19,605 nt of DNA, taken from Candidatus Njordarchaeota archaeon. GTDB lineage: Archaea > Asgardarchaeota > Njordarchaeia > Njordarchaeales > JAHKLH01. Shown here in pieces: positions 19,302-19,605 of this stretch. A program made the translations under genes and the position numbers. Location: NCBI GenBank assembly GCA_029856635.1, contig JAHKLH010000006.1:1-19605 (forward strand), written 5' to 3'. Each line of letters opens with the position of its first letter. The first letter of the stretch is position 1. The notes below the pieces were generated by a model. It ran no database searches. It was given only the letters and a program-made list of their open reading frames with translations, and was not told the origin of the DNA.

Positions 19302-19605
19302 TTATTCTTCCTCGGAGGACTCTGGCGTCTTTGTCTCTTCGCCCTTCTCTTCAAAAGCTGATTTGGCCGCTATTATGTCATCTATTCTCAGAATTGTCAT
19401 TGCAGCCTCAACAGCAGCTTTATAGACGGTTTTTCTTACTCTGATGGGATCGAATATTCCGGACTTTGTTAGATCCTCAACCTTTAGTGTGAATAGATTT
19501 ATACCATATCCATGTTCGCCCCTGGCATGGTGTGCACGTAGTTCTGCAAGGGTTTCAATTACATCAAGACCGCCGCTTTCAATTAAAGCTGTTGCTACTC
19601 TTTCA
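19302..19605 (-). CDS. Thermosome (group II chaperonin) subunit, C-terminal 100 residues only
   Basis: The window ends inside this gene, and only the 3' portion is visible. The minus-strand frame ends at TAA (19304-19302). It reads 'ETLAELRAHHARGEHGYGIN', 'GIFDPIRVRKTVYKAAVEAA' and 'MTILRIDDIIAAKS', which is the conserved C-terminal part of the equatorial domain of thermosome/CCT ATPases that fold proteins in double-ring complexes. The tail is acidic ('EEKGEETKTPESSEEE') and lacks the Gly/Met-rich end seen in some archaeal subunits. The 154-base gap to the rps2 stop is convergent and AT-rich, with T-runs that may end both transcripts. Confidence 0.94.
   Translation of the reverse strand, partial: ERVATALIESGGLDVIETLAELRAHHARGEHGYGINLFTLKVEDLTKSGIFDPIRVRKTVYKAAVEAAMTILRIDDIIAAKSAFEEKGEETKTPESSEEE

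Noticed and set aside
1..19605. CRISPR arrays, insertion sequences, integrase attachment sites
   Set aside because: No regularly spaced repeats, transposase-like frames or tRNA-end duplications were seen; the tRNA-Gly 3' end is not repeated in the window.

Overview
This is a chromosomal segment of an archaeon. The informational genes are archaeal/eukaryotic in type: aIF6, the exosome subunits Csl4, Rrp4, Rrp41 and Rrp42, MBF1, L30e, a NusA-like KH protein, uS2 and a thermosome subunit. Promoters are TATA-box like, Shine-Dalgarno sites follow GGAGGTGAT, and there are four box C/D guide RNA genes. Protein genes are AT-rich while the tRNA and 5S RNA are very GC-rich, which suggests a thermophile. 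An ESCRT-III (CdvB-like) gene and an unlinked 5S gene fit the TACK/Thermoproteota side or a related lineage. I cannot place it more precisely.

Layout. 1-2.8 kb: tRNA-Gly, aIF6, two minus-strand C/D sRNAs around a small unknown gene, and an MgtC/DUF4010 membrane protein. 2.8-6.1 kb: from a divergent promoter inside a 12-bp inverted repeat, an unknown gene, csl4 and a small 4-Cys protein; then an ESCRT-III-like gene, a tandem winged-helix gene, and a convergent MBF1 gene. 6.1-9.4 kb: a Hef-like SF2 protein with degenerate ATPase motifs, then L30e, NusA-like and DUF72 genes. 9.4-11.8 kb: an unknown all-helical protein whose 5' side adjoins a third C/D sRNA, and a small secreted/anchored protein. 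11.8-16.2 kb (minus): rrp4, then by an ATGA overlap a large DUF4129-type surface protein, then a DUF4350-type membrane protein. 16.3-17.9 kb (plus): rrp41-rrp42, divergent from rrp4. 17.9-18.5 kb: a fourth C/D sRNA and the 5S rRNA gene. 18.5 kb to the end: rps2 and the C-terminus of a convergent thermosome gene.

The most striking observation is the 5S rRNA at about 18225-18360. All its parts are present, but in circularly permuted order. The canonical 3' half comes first, and the native termini are joined by a helix I extension capped with an ATTC loop. The canonical 5' half follows and ends at the CGGAA of helix III. A 10-bp helix pairs the sequences just outside the new ends, and the unit has its own TATA box and T-rich downstream hairpin. 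Joining CGGAA back to GCTAAGCC would give a standard 5S sequence as a circle, so a spliced circular or end-swapped 5S rRNA is a testable possibility.
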